Shown piece by piece: positions 32,325 through 43,534 of a DNA stretch of 64,000 nucleotides. The DNA lies in assembly GCF_900230215.1 (NCBI RefSeq), contig NZ_LT907982.1, positions 1,488,001 through 1,552,000 of the forward strand, written 5' to 3'. The DNA is from Jatrophihabitans sp. GAS493 (lineage in GTDB: Bacteria; Actinomycetota; Actinomycetes; Mycobacteriales; Jatrophihabitantaceae). The position numbers and the translations under genes are program-made. Under the pieces are notes generated by a model. It was not told where the DNA came from. It saw only the letters and a list, made by a program, of their open reading frames with translations, and ran no database searches. How positions within the stretch are numbered: position 1 is the first letter of the stretch; every line of letters begins with the position of its first letter.

Positions 32325-32644
32325 TTTACGTCGGCGGGGTCTGTCCGTCAGCGGGCCTCGTATCTCAGCCGGGTAGGCAGACGCTGGGCGACGTACCCGC
32401 GCTGGTGTTTCTCGTCCCCCATCAGGCACACTTAACTGCTCGCCCTCCATGACAATCAACGGTGATTGTCCGGTTACCGGGTAGTCCGCAACCCTTGCGG
32501 ATTTACTTGATTTTCATCACCCTTAATCTGCTCGACTCAATGCGTTCGACGCATCTAAGCTCTCCCGGGGTCAACGGCGTCCCTTTCGGTGATCAGCGTG
32601 AATGTCTATGCAGTTGCACTACCTGCACATCATCAGGGAGAAGA
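32325..32644 (+). promoter_or_regulatory. gltB leader with palindrome
   Basis: This 320-nt stretch has no supported gene. GACAATCA-ACGG-TGATTGTC (32451-32470) is a perfect 8-bp inverted repeat with a 4-nt spacer, a candidate operator for nitrogen control. ATGCGT-TCG-ACGCAT lies at 32540-32554. A long open frame covers the last 180 nt in phase with gltB, but the conserved GltB sequence begins only at the ATG at 32645. The leader is noticeably richer in A/T than its surroundings (about 32430-32540). Confidence 0.45.
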
Positions 32645-35600
32645 ATGCCGACCAACCGACCCGCCCAGCAGGGGCTATACAGCCCGGCGAACGAACATGA
32701 CGCCTGTGGTGTCTCCTTCGTCGCCCAGATCGACGGAGAGCGCACCCACCGCCTCGTCGATCAGGCTGTCTCCTCGCTGTGCAACCTGGAGCACCGGGGT
32801 GCCACCGGCGCTGAGCCGAACAGCGGTGACGGCGCCGGCATTCTCATCCAGGTCCCCGACCGCCTCTTCCGGGGCGACGTCTCCTTCGCCCTCCCGGCCG
32901 CCGGTGCCTACGCCGTAGGCCTGGCCTTCCTGCCGGCCGACGCCATCGCCGCGAGCGAGGCCCAGGACGCGATCGGCAAGATCGCCGACACCGAGGGCGT
33001 CACGGTCCTCGGTTGGCGCGACGTCCCCACCGACGCCGTCGCCGCCGACATCGGCGCCACCGCGCTCGCCGTCATGCCATCCTTCAAGCAGCTCTTCCTC
33101 AGCTCGCCGGAGGGGCTGACCGGAATCGAGCTCGACCGCAAGGTCTTCGTGGTGCGCAAGCGGGTTGAGCACGAGCTGCGGGCCGCGACCGGTGATGCAC
33201 TCGTCTACTTCCCGTCGCTCTCCTCGCGCACGCTGGTGTACAAGGGAATGCTGACGACACCGCAGCTCGCGCCGTTCTTCACCGACCTGCTCGACGTGCG
33301 CACGGAGTCGGCGATCGCGCTGGTCCACTCACGCTTCTCCACCAATACCTTCCCGTCCTGGCCGCTGGCTCACCCGTACCGCTTCGTCGCGCACAACGGT
33401 GAGATCAACACCGTGCAGGGCAATCAGAACTGGATGCGGGCCCGCGAGTCGATGCTCGCGTCGCCACATTTCGGTAACGAGATCGACCGCATTCTGCCCA
33501 TCTGTACGCAGGGCGCGTCGGACACCGCCCGCTTCGACGAGGCGCTCGAGCTGCTTCACCTGGGCGGCTACTCGCTGCCGCACGCCGTGCTGATGATGAT
33601 CCCGGAGGCCTGGGAGAACCACGCCACGATGGACCCGGCTCGTCGCGCCTTCTACCGCTTCCACTCCGCCATGATGGAGCCGTGGGACGGCCCGGCCTCG
33701 GTCGTCTTCACCGACGGCACGCTGGTCGGTGCGGTACTGGACCGCAACGGCCTGCGCCCGAGCCGCTACTGGGTCACCGACGACGGCCTGGTCGTGATGG
33801 CCTCAGAGGTCGGGGTCCTCGACATCGCGCCCGAGAAGGTGATCCAGAAGGGCCGCCTGCAGCCGGGAAAGATGTTCCTCATCGACACCGCGGCCGGCCG
33901 GATCGTCGACGACGAGGAGATCAAGTCCTCGCTCGCGGCTGAGCACCCGTATCAGCAGTGGCTGGACGAGAACGTGCTGCACCTCGGTGACCTTCCCGAG
34001 GTCGCGCACAAGGTCGAGGCAGCGGCCGACGTGCGCCGCGAGCAGCAGACCTTCGGCTACACCTACGAGGAGCTCAAGTTCATCGTCGACCCGATGGCCA
34101 AGGCGGCCTACGAGGCGCTCGGGTCGATGGGCACCGACACCCCGCTGGCGGTGCTCTCCAACCGACCGCGGCTGATGTTCGACTACTTCGCCCAGCTCTT
34201 CGCCCAGGTCACCAACCCACCGCTGGACGCGATCCGCGAGGAGCTGGTCACCAGCGTCGGCCGGATGGTCGGCCCGGAGGGAAACCTCCTGGAGCCGACA
34301 CCGAAGAGCGCTCAGCTGATTGAATTGAGCCGTCCGATCCTGCACAACGACGACCTGGTGAAACTGGAGCAGGTCGGCCGCACCCACCCGCATTTCCGGA
34401 GCAAGCGCATCTCCTGTCTCTACCGGGTCGCCGACGGCGGCCCCGGGCTGCGCGAGGCCATCGAGCGTATCCAGCGCGAGGCCACCGAGGCCATCGCCGC
34501 CGGGTACAGCCTGCTCATCCTCTCCGACTGGGGCTCGTCGCAGGAGCAGGCACCGATTCCGTCGCTGCTCTACACGGCGGCCGTGCACCACCACCTCATC
34601 CGCAACAAGACGCGGACCCAGGTCGGCCTGATCGTCGAGACCGGTGAGGCCCGCGAGATCCATCACTTCTGCCTGCTCATCGGCTTCGGTGCCGCGGCGG
34701 TGAACCCGTACCTCGCCTTCGACTCCATCGAATACCGGCTGCGCAACGAGTCGATCGTCGGACTCTCCTTCGAGCAGGCCGTCGAGAACTACATCAAGGC
34801 GGCCAGTAAAGGCATCCTCAAGGTCATGTCCAAGATGGGCATCTCGACCGTGGCCTCCTACACCGGTGCGCAGAACTTCGAGGCGATCGGCCTAAGCGCC
34901 GACGTCGTCGACGAGTACTTCACCGGCGCGGTGAGCCGCCTGGGTGGCATCAGCCTCGACACCGTCGCCGAGGAGGTACGTCGCCGGCACGCGCAGGCTT
35001 ACCCGGCGCGACCGAGCGAGTTGGCCCACCGCGAGCTGGAGTACGGCGGCGAGTACCAGTGGCGGCGTGAGGGGGAGTACCACCTCTTCAACCCGAAGAC
35101 GGTCTTCAAGCTGCAGCACTCCACCCGCACCGGCCAGTACAGCGTCTTCAAGGAGTACACCGCGCTGGTCAACGACCAGTCCGAGAACCTGGCCACCCTG
35201 CGTGGCCTCTTCCGGCTGCGCACCGATGCCGTCACGGCCATCCCGATCGAGGAGGTGGAGCCCGCGTCGGAGATCGTCAAGCGCTTCTCCACCGGTGCCA
35301 TGAGCTACGGTTCGATCTCGGCTGAGGCGCATGAAACGCTGGCGATCGCGATGAACCGCCTCGGCGCCAAGTCGAACACCGGCGAGGGCGGCGAGGACCC
35401 GGAGCGCTTCCTGCCGATGGCCAACGGCGACTCGAAGCGCTCGTCGATCAAGCAGGTCGCCTCTGGTCGTTTCGGTGTCACGTCTCAGTACCTGACCAAC
35501 GCCGATGACATTCAGATCAAGATGGCGCAGGGGGCCAAGCCCGGCGAGGGTGGCCAGCTGCCCGGGCACAAGGTGTACCCGTGGGTGGCCAAGACCCGTC

Positions 35601-37201
35601 ACTCGACGCCCGGCGTCGGACTCATCAGTCCGCCCCCGCATCACGACATCTACTCAATCGAGGATCTGGCCCAGCTGATCCACGACCTGAAGAACTCGAA
35701 CCCGGCGGCGCGCGTGCACGTGAAGCTGGTCGCCGAGAACGGGGTCGGAACCGTGGCCGCCGGGGTGGCCAAGGCGAAGGCCGACGTCGTGCTCATCAGT
35801 GGTCATGACGGGGGTACCGGTGCCTCGCCGCTCACCTCGCTGAAGCACGCGGGCGGTCCCTGGGAGCTCGGTCTGGCCGAGGCTCAGCAGACGCTGCTGC
35901 TCAACAACCTCCGCGACCGGATCGTGGTGCAGGCCGACGGCCAGCTCAAGACCGGCCGTGACGTCCTCATCGCGACCCTGCTCGGGGCCGAGGAGTTCGG
36001 CTTCGCCACCGCGCCGCTCGTCGTCTCCGGCTGCGTGATGATGCGGGTCTGTCACCTCGACACCTGCCCCGTCGGCGTGGCGACGCAGAACCCGGTGCTG
36101 CGCGAACGGTTCACGGGCAAGCCGGAGTTCGTCGAGAACTTCATGCTCTTCATCGCCGAGGAGGTGCGCGAGCTGCTGGCGTCGCTGGGGCTGCGCTCGG
36201 TGGCCGAGGCGGTCGGGCATGTGGAGCTGATCGACGCGGACGCCGCGATCGACCACTGGAAGGCAGCCGGCCTCGACCTGTCGCCGATTCTGCACCTGCC
36301 GGAACTGGCGGAGGGAACCGCGCGTCGCAATACCACCACGCAGGACCACGGCCTGGACGCAGCGCTTGACCGCACGCTCATCGAGAGGGTCGGCTTCGCG
36401 CTGGCCGACGGTGAGAAGGTCCGCTTTTCACAGCGGATTCGCAACGTGAACCGGACGGTCGGCACCATGCTCGGCCACGAGCTGACCAAGCTGCACGGTG
36501 GCGAAGGTCTGCCCGACGACACGATCGAGATCGACTTCACCGGCTCGGCCGGCAACAGCTTCGGGGCCTTCCTCCCGCGGGGCATCACGCTGCGCCTGCA
36601 TGGCGACGCCAATGACTACGTCGGCAAGGGCCTCTCCGGTGGGCGCATCGTGATTCGCCCGGAGGACGCGTCGCCGTTCTCGTCTGAGGAGAACGTCATC
36701 GCCGGCAACGTGATCGGCTACGGGGCAACCGGTGGCGAGGTGCTGCTGCGGGGACGCGTCGGTGAGCGATTCTGCGTGCGAAACTCCGGCGCGACCGCAG
36801 TGGTCGAGGGCGTCGGTGACCACGGCTGCGAGTACATGACCGGCGGCCGTGTGGTCGTGCTCGGCCCGACCGGGCGCAACTTCGGCGCCGGGATGTCCGG
36901 TGGCATCGCCTACGTCTACGACCCCTCCGGCACCTTCCCGGCCCTGCTGAACCGCGAGATGACGACGCTCGAGGAACTCGACGAAGCCGATCGCATCTTC
37001 CTGCGGGACATCATCATCAAGCACGTGACGGAGACCGGTTCCGACGTCGGCGAGCGAATTCTGGCGATGGGGGATGGAGAGATCTCCAACTTCGCCAAGG
37101 TGATGCCGACCGACTACCGCAAGGTGCTCAACGCCATCTCGGCCGCCGAAGCTGAGGGGCGTGACGTCGACGAGGCGATCATGGCCAGCGCGCGCAGCTG
37201 A
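32645..37201 (+). CDS. gltB: Glutamate synthase large subunit
   Basis: The alpha subunit of NADPH-dependent glutamate synthase; it hydrolyses glutamine and transfers the ammonia to 2-oxoglutarate, using electrons from GltD. It has 1518 residues. The start at ATG 32645 follows AGGGAG. A 20-residue propeptide precedes the catalytic Cys21 ([10 protein letters not shown]), exposed after processing. The class II glutaminase domain, central domain, FMN-binding synthase domain ([20 protein letters not shown].., [25 protein letters not shown]) and the C-terminal GXGXG beta-helix domain follow in order. The 3Fe-4S cluster cysteines are C1130, C1136 and C1141 ([15 protein letters not shown]). Upstream residues of the open frame show no GltB similarity. 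Confidence 0.97.
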   Translation: MPTNRPAQQGLYSPANEHDACGVSFVAQIDGERTHRLVDQAVSSLCNLEHRGATGAEPNSGDGAGILIQVPDRLFRGDVSFALPAAGAYAVGLAFLPADAIAASEAQDAIGKIADTEGVTVLGWRDVPTDAVAADIGATALAVMPSFKQLFLSSPEGLTGIELDRKVFVVRKRVEHELRAATGDALVYFPSLSSRTLVYKGMLTTPQLAPFFTDLLDVRTESAIALVHSRFSTNTFPSWPLAHPYRFVAHNGEINTVQGNQNWMRARESMLASPHFGNEIDRILPICTQGASDTARFDEALELLHLGGYSLPHAVLMMIPEAWENHATMDPARRAFYRFHSAMMEPWDGPASVVFTDGTLVGAVLDRNGLRPSRYWVTDDGLVVMASEVGVLDIAPEKVIQKGRLQPGKMFLIDTAAGRIVDDEEIKSSLAAEHPYQQWLDENVLHLGDLPEVAHKVEAAADVRREQQTFGYTYEELKFIVDPMAKAAYEALGSMGTDTPLAVLSNRPRLMFDYFAQLFAQVTNPPLDAIREELVTSVGRMVGPEGNLLEPTPKSAQLIELSRPILHNDDLVKLEQVGRTHPHFRSKRISCLYRVADGGPGLREAIERIQREATEAIAAGYSLLILSDWGSSQEQAPIPSLLYTAAVHHHLIRNKTRTQVGLIVETGEAREIHHFCLLIGFGAAAVNPYLAFDSIEYRLRNESIVGLSFEQAVENYIKAASKGILKVMSKMGISTVASYTGAQNFEAIGLSADVVDEYFTGAVSRLGGISLDTVAEEVRRRHAQAYPARPSELAHRELEYGGEYQWRREGEYHLFNPKTVFKLQHSTRTGQYSVFKEYTALVNDQSENLATLRGLFRLRTDAVTAIPIEEVEPASEIVKRFSTGAMSYGSISAEAHETLAIAMNRLGAKSNTGEGGEDPERFLPMANGDSKRSSIKQVASGRFGVTSQYLTNADDIQIKMAQGAKPGEGGQLPGHKVYPWVAKTRHSTPGVGLISPPPHHDIYSIEDLAQLIHDLKNSNPAARVHVKLVAENGVGTVAAGVAKAKADVVLISGHDGGTGASPLTSLKHAGGPWELGLAEAQQTLLLNNLRDRIVVQADGQLKTGRDVLIATLLGAEEFGFATAPLVVSGCVMMRVCHLDTCPVGVATQNPVLRERFTGKPEFVENFMLFIAEEVRELLASLGLRSVAEAVGHVELIDADAAIDHWKAAGLDLSPILHLPELAEGTARRNTTTQDHGLDAALDRTLIERVGFALADGEKVRFSQRIRNVNRTVGTMLGHELTKLHGGEGLPDDTIEIDFTGSAGNSFGAFLPRGITLRLHGDANDYVGKGLSGGRIVIRPEDASPFSSEENVIAGNVIGYGATGGEVLLRGRVGERFCVRNSGATAVVEGVGDHGCEYMTGGRVVVLGPTGRNFGAGMSGGIAYVYDPSGTFPALLNREMTTLEELDEADRIFLRDIIIKHVTETGSDVGERILAMGDGEISNFAKVMPTDYRKVLNAISAAEAEGRDVDEAIMASARS

Positions 37202-37259
37202 CCTGCTCCGAACCCCCTGCTTTTATAGACCCGTTTGCTGAACATTGAAGGAGCCCGCC

Positions 37260-38729
37260 ATGGGTAAGCCCACTGGATTCTTGGAGTACGGCCGGGAGAC
37301 GCCACCGCGTCGTCCGGTGCCGGTGCGTCTGCTGGACTGGAAAGAGGTCTACGAGGACTTCCCGGCGCAGTCGTTGAAGAACCAGGCCAGTCGCTGCATG
37401 GACTGTGGCATCCCGTTTTGCAACAACGGTTGCCCGCTCGGCAACATCATCCCGGACTGGAACGACCTGGTGTACCGCGAGCAGTGGCAGGCGGCCATTG
37501 AGCGACTGCACGCGACGAACAATTTCCCAGAATTTACTGGGCGTCTCTGCCCCGCTCCCTGTGAGGGCGCCTGTGTACTCGGGATCAATCAGGATCCGGT
37601 GGCGATCAAGCAGATCGAGGTCAGCATCATCGACCGCGCTTGGGAAGCTGGTCTGGTGGCGCCGGTGATGGCCTCCAAGAGCACCGGCAAGTCGGTTGCG
37701 GTCATCGGCTCCGGCCCGGCCGGCCTCGCCGCCGCCCAGCAGCTCACTCGCGCCGGACACAGCGTGGTCGTGCTGGAGCGGGCTGATCGCATCGGCGGGC
37801 TGCTCCGCTACGGCATCCCCGAGTTCAAGATGGAGAAGCACCAGTTGGAGCGGCGTCTGGAGCAGATGCGCGCGGAGGGGACGCAGTTCCGTACCGACGT
37901 CAATGTCGGCGTGGACATAACCGTCGACGAGCTCAATGCCAACTATGACGCCGTGGTGATCGCCACCGGCGCGACAGTGAGTCGTGACCTTCCGGCGACT
38001 GGTCGAGATGCGGTCGGCATCTACCAGGCGATGGAGTACCTGCCGCTGGCCAACCGGGCGCAAGAGGGCGACCTCGCCGTTGACGAGGTCGCCATCAACG
38101 CCAAGGGTAAGAAGGTCGTCATCATCGGCGGCGGCGACACCGGAGCGGACTGCCTCGGCACGGCCCACCGGCAGGGGGCTGAGTCCATTCACCAGTTCGA
38201 GATCCTGGCCCGGCCGGTCGATGGCCGCCCTGAAACGAACCCGTGGCCGACTTTCCCCTTGAGTTACAAGGTGACTTCGGCTCACGAAGAGGGTGGCGAG
38301 CGGCTGTACTGCGTCAACACTGAGGAGTTCCTCAAGGGTCCGGATGGCGCGCTGACCGGGCTTCGCTTCCACGAGGTCGTGCAGAAGTTCGAGGACGGCT
38401 GGATGAGCTTCGAGCGGGTCGAGGGTAGCGACACAGTTCTCGAGGCCGATCTGGTCTTCCTGGCGATGGGCTTCACCGGCCCCGAGCAGAATGGACTGCT
38501 GACCGAGCTGGGGGTGTCGCTCGACGCGCGCGGCAACGTCGTGCGTGACGGCAACTGGTCGACCAATGTCTCCAAGGTCTTCGTCGCCGGCGACGCCGGA
38601 CGCGGTCAGAGCCTCATCGTCTGGGCGATCGCCGAGGGACGAGCGTGTGCGGCGGCGGTGGATGCCTTCCTGGAGGGTGCGACCGATCTCCCGTCGCCGA
38701 TCCGCCCCACCGATCGCCCACTGGTCTAG
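37260..38729 (+). CDS. gltD: Glutamate synthase small subunit
   Basis: The beta subunit, which passes electrons from NADPH via FAD and two 4Fe-4S clusters to GltB. It has 489 residues from the ATG at 37260, 6 nt after GAAGGAG; a TTG at 37245 in the same frame has no such signal. Cluster-binding cysteines are C46, C49, C54 and C58 (CMDCGIPFCNNGC) plus CPAPCEGAC near 99-107. The FAD site is VAVIGSGPAGLAAAQQL with ERADRIGGLLRYGIPEFK, and the NADPH site is VVIIGGGDTGADCLG. The C-terminal GDAGRGQSLIVWAIAEGR completes FAD binding. It follows gltB by 58 nt and ends on a CTAG shared with the convergent MOSC gene. Confidence 0.97.
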   Translation: MGKPTGFLEYGRETPPRRPVPVRLLDWKEVYEDFPAQSLKNQASRCMDCGIPFCNNGCPLGNIIPDWNDLVYREQWQAAIERLHATNNFPEFTGRLCPAPCEGACVLGINQDPVAIKQIEVSIIDRAWEAGLVAPVMASKSTGKSVAVIGSGPAGLAAAQQLTRAGHSVVVLERADRIGGLLRYGIPEFKMEKHQLERRLEQMRAEGTQFRTDVNVGVDITVDELNANYDAVVIATGATVSRDLPATGRDAVGIYQAMEYLPLANRAQEGDLAVDEVAINAKGKKVVIIGGGDTGADCLGTAHRQGAESIHQFEILARPVDGRPETNPWPTFPLSYKVTSAHEEGGERLYCVNTEEFLKGPDGALTGLRFHEVVQKFEDGWMSFERVEGSDTVLEADLVFLAMGFTGPEQNGLLTELGVSLDARGNVVRDGNWSTNVSKVFVAGDAGRGQSLIVWAIAEGRACAAAVDAFLEGATDLPSPIRPTDRPLV

Positions 38730-39298
38730 TAGTCGCTGCGGCCCAGTCGGGGCCCAAGTTCGAATTCACCACGCACAGGCCCAAGTCGCAATTCGCCGTC
38801 GTCCAACGGGGTGCAGCGCGCCCCACCCTTGCCGCGGAGCGCCTTCCAGGAACCCGGTGCGATCTCGGTGTCCATCCAGCGGCACGGGTTGGCGGCCCGG
38901 TTGAGCTTGAAACGCACCGGACCGGCCCCGCTGTCAAGCGTGAGGATTCCTCCGACCGCCGCGTCGATGTCGATCCCGTCGAGCAGGATGTTGCGCCGCG
39001 TCTCGGTCAGGCCGACGGCCTTCCGCCTGTCGTCGTCGGCATCAAGTGCGACGAGCGCCGCGAGAGGCAGCAGCGCGTCCAGCGTCATGATGGTGACCGC
39101 AGCGTCCCGATGGGCCGGTACCGCGAAGTAGCGGTCCCCGACGATTCCCAGCCCGGCCCGTATCGAGATCGACTCCACCAGCTCGTCACCTCCGCCGGCG
39201 ACCGGGCCGTCGGCCGGGCGCCCGGCGTAGCGGTGCAGGGGAGATCGCAGCAACTGCACGATCTGAGGTTGTCGAGGGTCAGACTCGTTGCCGGTCAC
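38726..39298 (-). CDS. MOSC-domain protein
   Basis: A single MOSC domain of 190 residues, a fold used for molybdenum-cofactor and sulfur handling. Evidence: GIVGDRYFAVPAHRDAAVTIMT, ETRRNILLDGIDI and the conserved Cys in ANPCRWMDTEIAPGSWKALRGKGGARC, with the C-terminal barrel strands. It is likely cytoplasmic; the partner enzyme is not evident here. The C-terminus is rich in Leu/Gly/Arg and the stop overlaps the gltD stop at CTAG. Confidence 0.85.
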   Translation of the reverse strand: MTGNESDPRQPQIVQLLRSPLHRYAGRPADGPVAGGGDELVESISIRAGLGIVGDRYFAVPAHRDAAVTIMTLDALLPLAALVALDADDDRRKAVGLTETRRNILLDGIDIDAAVGGILTLDSGAGPVRFKLNRAANPCRWMDTEIAPGSWKALRGKGGARCTPLDDGELRLGPVRGEFELGPRLGRSDY

Positions 39299-39326
39299 TG
39301 GGCTCGATCAGAACTCGACGAGACGA

Positions 39327-40421
39327 TCAGAACTCGACCGGGCCGCCGATGGCCCACACCGCTTCGGCCAGGATCACCGCGTCCGCCTCGTCCGCAGCGG
39401 CCGTCGCCGCCTCGCCGGCCGCTGGGTCCCGGGACTGGTCGTCTTCGACCTGCTCAGAGAAGGCCGGTGCACCCAGCCCGCGCCGCCGGCGGTCGTGGAC
39501 ACCGCTGAAGGCGGCGTGGGGGCCCGTCGCCCGCCTCCGCTCCCAGTTCGGCCCGACTGCTCCGCGTCCGGAGAGAATCTCGATCACCGAGCGCACCGCG
39601 TCGTAGTCGACCAGCAGCGCCAGATGGCCGACCCCGTGCACGCGGATGTTCACCGCCTTCAGGTCCGGGTGATCGAGCCGGGCGTTCGCGGCCGGAATGA
39701 TGACCTCGTCGAAGTCACTCCAGATTGCGACGAAGCGACTGCTGCAGCGGGCGGGCTTGGCCAAGTCCCGGATCACGCGCGACCCCGGATGCAGCTGCCG
39801 GGCAACGAAGAAGGGAAAGAGGCGCGCCAGGTTTGAGCCCCGATGCGGTGAGCCGAGCGTCACCAGGGTGTCCACCCGGCGGTCGCCGCCCTGCCGCTGC
39901 ACGTAGTACCGCGCGATCACCCCGCCGAGGCTGTGCCCGACCACGTGCACCTTCTCGTACCCGCTCTGCGCGCAGATTCGCTCGATGTGGCGGCCGAGTC
40001 GAGCCGCCGCGCTCGGCACATCGGCCGTCAGAGGCGAGTAGTTCACCGTACTGATCCGGCCGAAGCCGCGCCGACGCAGCGCGCGCCGCAGCACGGCGAA
40101 GGCCGAACGATTGTCGACCAGCCCATGGACCAGCACGATCGGCGTGCCGTGCGCCTCGATGTCGCTCAGGATCAGGCCGCGGGTAACCGGGGTCAGGTTG
40201 TCGATCCGGAAACGCGGGTCGACGGTGCGGTCGGCCTCGGACAACAGCCCGGCCGGATACAACACCACATGCGCCGCCGCTGTCGCGGCCTCTTTGGAAC
40301 TGGCTCGCACGACGTCGCCGGCGAGGGTGACGACCCCGGCCGTTGAGCGGGCGGCCCCACGAATGGTGACCCGGGTCAGCCGGTAGGGCGCGCGCCAGAG
40401 TTCGCCGACCACGCTCGTCAC
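39327..40421 (-). CDS. Alpha/beta hydrolase, lipase-like
   Basis: An esterase or lipase of the alpha/beta-hydrolase fold. TPIVLVHGLVDNRSAFAVLRRALRRRGF is the oxyanion-hole strand, VHVVGHSLGGVIARYYVQR holds the nucleophilic Ser in GHSLGG, the acidic residue is probably in SDFDEVIIPAANA, and the His in RVHGVGHLALLVD. The sequence resembles triacylglycerol lipases of the LipA/PGAP1-like group. A variable Arg/Ala-rich C-terminal tail of about 70 residues follows the fold. The start is unsure: the frame is open to 40532, and I chose the GTG at 40421 because earlier residues look like non-coding sequence. No signal peptide is evident. It lies 28 nt from the MOSC gene. Confidence 0.8.
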   Translation of the reverse strand: MTSVVGELWRAPYRLTRVTIRGAARSTAGVVTLAGDVVRASSKEAATAAAHVVLYPAGLLSEADRTVDPRFRIDNLTPVTRGLILSDIEAHGTPIVLVHGLVDNRSAFAVLRRALRRRGFGRISTVNYSPLTADVPSAAARLGRHIERICAQSGYEKVHVVGHSLGGVIARYYVQRQGGDRRVDTLVTLGSPHRGSNLARLFPFFVARQLHPGSRVIRDLAKPARCSSRFVAIWSDFDEVIIPAANARLDHPDLKAVNIRVHGVGHLALLVDYDAVRSVIEILSGRGAVGPNWERRRATGPHAAFSGVHDRRRRGLGAPAFSEQVEDDQSRDPAAGEAATAAADEADAVILAEAVWAIGGPVEF

Positions 40422-40724
40422 CGACGACAGCCGTGCCTCACGGCGCTCACCTCCACTCCCGTCACAGAGTCCTCCACTTCGGCCACCCGGTGGCCGCCTA
40501 CCCAACCGATATCGTGCGCCGCACCAGCTCAACCTGCCCGCTAACCGGCGATACGAATCGTCAATCTATGCCAAAACTCGACTTCTATGCGCTCTCAACT
40601 AGTCCAATCTTTGGAATTTCCGACTAGTGGTTGAGAATTTCGGCCTAGCCTGGGTGTACTGCTCAAGCAGAGCCCACCCGCGTGCGAGTGATACCGAACG
40701 ACGCCGAGACACAGGGAGCGTGCC

Positions 40725-41162
40725 GTGCGACTCAGAATCGTGGTTGCGAAACCGGGACTGGACGGCCATGACCGTGGTGCCAAGGTCATCGCCCGAGCGC
40801 TAAGAGACGCCGGGGTGGAGGTCGTCTATACCGGTCTGCATCAGACGCCGGAGCAGATCGTGCAGACCGTGCTGCACGAAGACGCCGACGCCCTCGGCGT
40901 CTCCATCCTCTCCGGCGCGCATATGACCCTTTTCTCCCGAATAATGGAGTTGCTCCGGGTAAATCAGCTGGAGGACGTAGTCGTCTTCGGCGGCGGAATC
41001 ATCCCCGCGGAGGACATTCCGCTGTTGAACGAGCTGGGCGTCGCCAAGATATTCACGCCCGGCGCCACAACCACGGAGGTGGTTGACTGGGTGGCGCAGA
41101 ACGTGGGCCCGTTAGGTGAGACCGGTCTCAGCAACGCCTCGACCGAGGTGATTCAGGCTTAG
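40725..41162 (+). CDS. Stand-alone B12-binding domain protein (methylmalonyl-CoA mutase C-terminal type)
   Basis: A protein of 145 residues made of one cobalamin-binding domain. The DxHxxG motif is at D13-H15-G18 ([22 protein letters not shown]), followed by SILSGAHMT and [29 protein letters not shown], as in the small subunit or C-terminal domain of base-off/His-on mutases. It may pair with a separately encoded mutase large subunit (methylmalonyl-CoA or isobutyryl-CoA mutase); none lies in this window. Similar stand-alone genes occur near sucC in other actinobacteria, as here. AGGGAG precedes the GTG at 40725 by 6 nt. Confidence 0.88.
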   Translation: MRLRIVVAKPGLDGHDRGAKVIARALRDAGVEVVYTGLHQTPEQIVQTVLHEDADALGVSILSGAHMTLFSRIMELLRVNQLEDVVVFGGGIIPAEDIPLLNELGVAKIFTPGATTTEVVDWVAQNVGPLGETGLSNASTEVIQA

Positions 41163-41276
41163 TCTGGCGTAGTTTTTCGCGTGCGGAACTACATGTGCTC
41201 GCGGGGCGATGCACCCAGCATCACCACCAGCTTTCCTACCCATCGTTAACTTTGCGTAGAACGGACAACAAAGAGC

Positions 41277-42461
41277 GTGGATCTGTTCGAGTACCAAGCC
41301 AAGCAGCTGTTCCAGAAGTACGGAGTCCCGGTCGGACTCGGCGAGGTCGCCACGACGCCCGCCGAGGCGAAGGCCGCCGCCGAGCGCATCGGCGGCGTCA
41401 CGGTCGTCAAGGCCCAGGTGAAGATCGGTGGTCGCGGAAAGGCCGGCGGCGTGAAGGTCGCCAAGAGCCCCGCCGACGCCGAGACGCTGGCCGGCGAGAT
41501 CCTGGGTATGGACATCAAGGGCCTCACCGTGCACAAGGTGCTCATCGACCCCGGTGCCCAGATCGAGGAGGAGTATTACGTCTCCTACCTGCTGGACCGC
41601 TCGAACCGCACCTTCCTGGCGATGGCCTCCTACGAGGGCGGCATGGAGATCGAGCAGCTCGCGGTGGAGCGTCCGGATGCGCTGGCCAAGGTTCCGGTCG
41701 ATGCGCAGACCGGCGTCGACCTGGCCAAGGCGCGGGAGATCGCCGCCGCCGGCAAGTTCCCGGAGTCGGTTGCCGAGCAGGTGGCCGAGGTGCTGGTGAA
41801 GCTCTGGGATGCCTTCGTCGGCTCCGACGCGACCCTCGTCGAGGTGAACCCGCTGGCCCTGGTCAAGGGTGCCGACGGCGGTCCGAGCGAGGTCAAGGCC
41901 CTCGACGGCAAGGTGACGCTGGACGACAACGCGAACTTCCGCCAGGCGGCCAACGAGGACCTCGTCGACCTCGACGCGACCGACCCGCTCGAGCAGCGCG
42001 CCAAGGAGAAGCACCTCAACTACGTCAAGCTCGAGGGCGAGGTCGGCATCATCGGTAACGGCGCCGGGCTGGTGATGTCCACCCTGGACGTCGTCGCCTA
42101 TGCCGGTGAGAATCACGGCAACGTCAAGCCGGCCAACTTCCTGGACATCGGCGGCGGCGCCTCGGCCGAGGTGATGGCCAACGGCCTGGAGATCATCCTC
42201 TCCGACCCCGACGTGCGCAGCGTCTTCGTCAACGTCTTCGGCGGAATCACGGCCTGCGACGCGGTCGCCAACGGCATCGTGGCGGCGCTGGGAATTCTCG
42301 GCGACGCAGCCACCAAGCCCCTGGTCGTGCGACTCGACGGCAACAACGTCGAACTCGGACGGCAGATTCTCAATGATGCCGCGCATCCGTTGGTGACGCT
42401 GGCGACCACTATGGACGACGGCGCAGCGAAGGCTGCGGAACTTGCGAACGCGGGAGTCTGA
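41277..42461 (+). CDS. sucC: Succinyl-CoA synthetase beta subunit
   Basis: The ADP- or GDP-forming beta subunit of succinyl-CoA synthetase in the TCA cycle. It has 394 residues. [19 protein letters not shown] opens the ATP-grasp domain; [28 protein letters not shown], the [11 protein letters not shown] metal-binding segment and the C-terminal [21 protein letters not shown] and [12 protein letters not shown] motifs complete it. Length and motifs are normal. It is 4 nt upstream of sucD and starts at a GTG. Upstream, 114 nt separate it from the B12 gene; a promoter there is likely but not clearly marked. Confidence 0.97.
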   Translation: MDLFEYQAKQLFQKYGVPVGLGEVATTPAEAKAAAERIGGVTVVKAQVKIGGRGKAGGVKVAKSPADAETLAGEILGMDIKGLTVHKVLIDPGAQIEEEYYVSYLLDRSNRTFLAMASYEGGMEIEQLAVERPDALAKVPVDAQTGVDLAKAREIAAAGKFPESVAEQVAEVLVKLWDAFVGSDATLVEVNPLALVKGADGGPSEVKALDGKVTLDDNANFRQAANEDLVDLDATDPLEQRAKEKHLNYVKLEGEVGIIGNGAGLVMSTLDVVAYAGENHGNVKPANFLDIGGGASAEVMANGLEIILSDPDVRSVFVNVFGGITACDAVANGIVAALGILGDAATKPLVVRLDGNNVELGRQILNDAAHPLVTLATTMDDGAAKAAELANAGV

Positions 42462-42465
42462 GTAG

Positions 42466-43341
42466 ATGTCTATCTTCCTTAACGAAAACTCGAAGGTCAT
42501 CGTGCAGGGCATGACCGGCGGCGAGGGCATGAAGCACACCGCCCGCATGCTCGCCTCCGGCACCCAGGTCGTCGGTGGCGTCAATGCCCGTAAGGCCGGA
42601 ACGAAGGTCGACTTCGACTCGGCGACGCTGCCCGTCTTCGGCACCGTCGCCGAGGCGATCGCCGAGACCGGTGCTGACGTCTCCGTGCTCTTCGTCCCGC
42701 CGCCGTTCACCAAGGACGCCGTCATCGAGGCGATCGACGCCGCGATCGGCCTCGCCGTGGTGATCACCGAGGGCGTCCCGGTGCACGACTCGACCTACTT
42801 CTGGTCCTACAACCAGGGCAAGTCCACTCGTATCATCGGCCCGAACTGCCCCGGTCTGATCAGCCCCGGAAAGGCCAACGCCGGCATCATCCCGGCCGAC
42901 ATCACCGGCCCGGGCAAGATCGGACTGGTCTCGAAGTCCGGCACCCTGACGTACCAGATGATGTACGAGCTGCGTGACATCGGCTTCTCGACCGCGGTCG
43001 GCATCGGTGGCGACCCGGTCATCGGCACCACTCACATCGACTGCCTGCAGGCCTTCCAGGATGACCCGGACACCGAGGCCATCGTGATGATCGGCGAGAT
43101 CGGCGGCGACGCCGAAGAGCGGGCGGCCGCCTTCATCAAGGCGAACGTCACCAAGCCGGTCGTCGGCTACGTCGCCGGCTTCACCGCGCCGGAGGGTAAG
43201 ACCATGGGCCACGCCGGGGCCATCGTCTCCGACGGCGCCGGCACCGCGCAGGGCAAGAAGGAGGCCCTGGAGGCCGCCGGGGTCCGCGTCGGAAAGACCC
43301 CGAGCGAGACGGCACGGCTGATGCGCGAGCTCATCGGCTAG
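42466..43341 (+). CDS. sucD: Succinyl-CoA synthetase alpha subunit
   Basis: The catalytic alpha subunit, which carries the phosphohistidine intermediate and binds CoA. It has 291 residues. The CoA-binding Rossmann part holds [15 protein letters not shown], the [11 protein letters not shown] motif is present, and the phosphorylated His is H249 in [26 protein letters not shown]. The stop is followed by a strong terminator at 43416-43476. It forms the sucCD operon, separated by 4 nt from sucC. Confidence 0.97.
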   Translation: MSIFLNENSKVIVQGMTGGEGMKHTARMLASGTQVVGGVNARKAGTKVDFDSATLPVFGTVAEAIAETGADVSVLFVPPPFTKDAVIEAIDAAIGLAVVITEGVPVHDSTYFWSYNQGKSTRIIGPNCPGLISPGKANAGIIPADITGPGKIGLVSKSGTLTYQMMYELRDIGFSTAVGIGGDPVIGTTHIDCLQAFQDDPDTEAIVMIGEIGGDAEERAAAFIKANVTKPVVGYVAGFTAPEGKTMGHAGAIVSDGAGTAQGKKEALEAAGVRVGKTPSETARLMRELIG

Positions 43342-43415
43342 CTAGATCGACTCCGGCGACAGCTCGGAGAAGCAACACTTAGCTCTGCCCTAAGCAACAC
43401 GTAGCTGGGCATCAA

Positions 43416-43476
43416 GCAGGCACCCCGGTATCAGGGCCCGTCAACTCGGCTCTCTGGGGTGCCTGCTTTGTTTGCT
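43416..43476 (+). terminator. Rho-independent terminator of sucCD
   Basis: GCAGGCACCCC (43416-43426) and GGGGTGCCTGC (43456-43466) form a perfect 11-bp stem, followed by TTTGTTTGCTT. The T-rich tail makes it a classical intrinsic terminator, about 75 nt after the sucD stop. Confidence 0.88.
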
Positions 43477-43534
43477 TCCCCGCGAGGGATAAGTTTTCAA
43501 CAGAGCCTCACAGCACGGGACTAGGAGACACCCA

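Noticed and set aside
37179-38372. 397-codon open frame antisense to gltD
   Set aside because: Antisense shadow; gltD is certain on the opposite strand.
41112-42767. 551-codon open frame antisense to sucC
   Set aside because: Antisense shadow of sucC and sucD with Asp/His/Leu/Gly bias and no family pattern.
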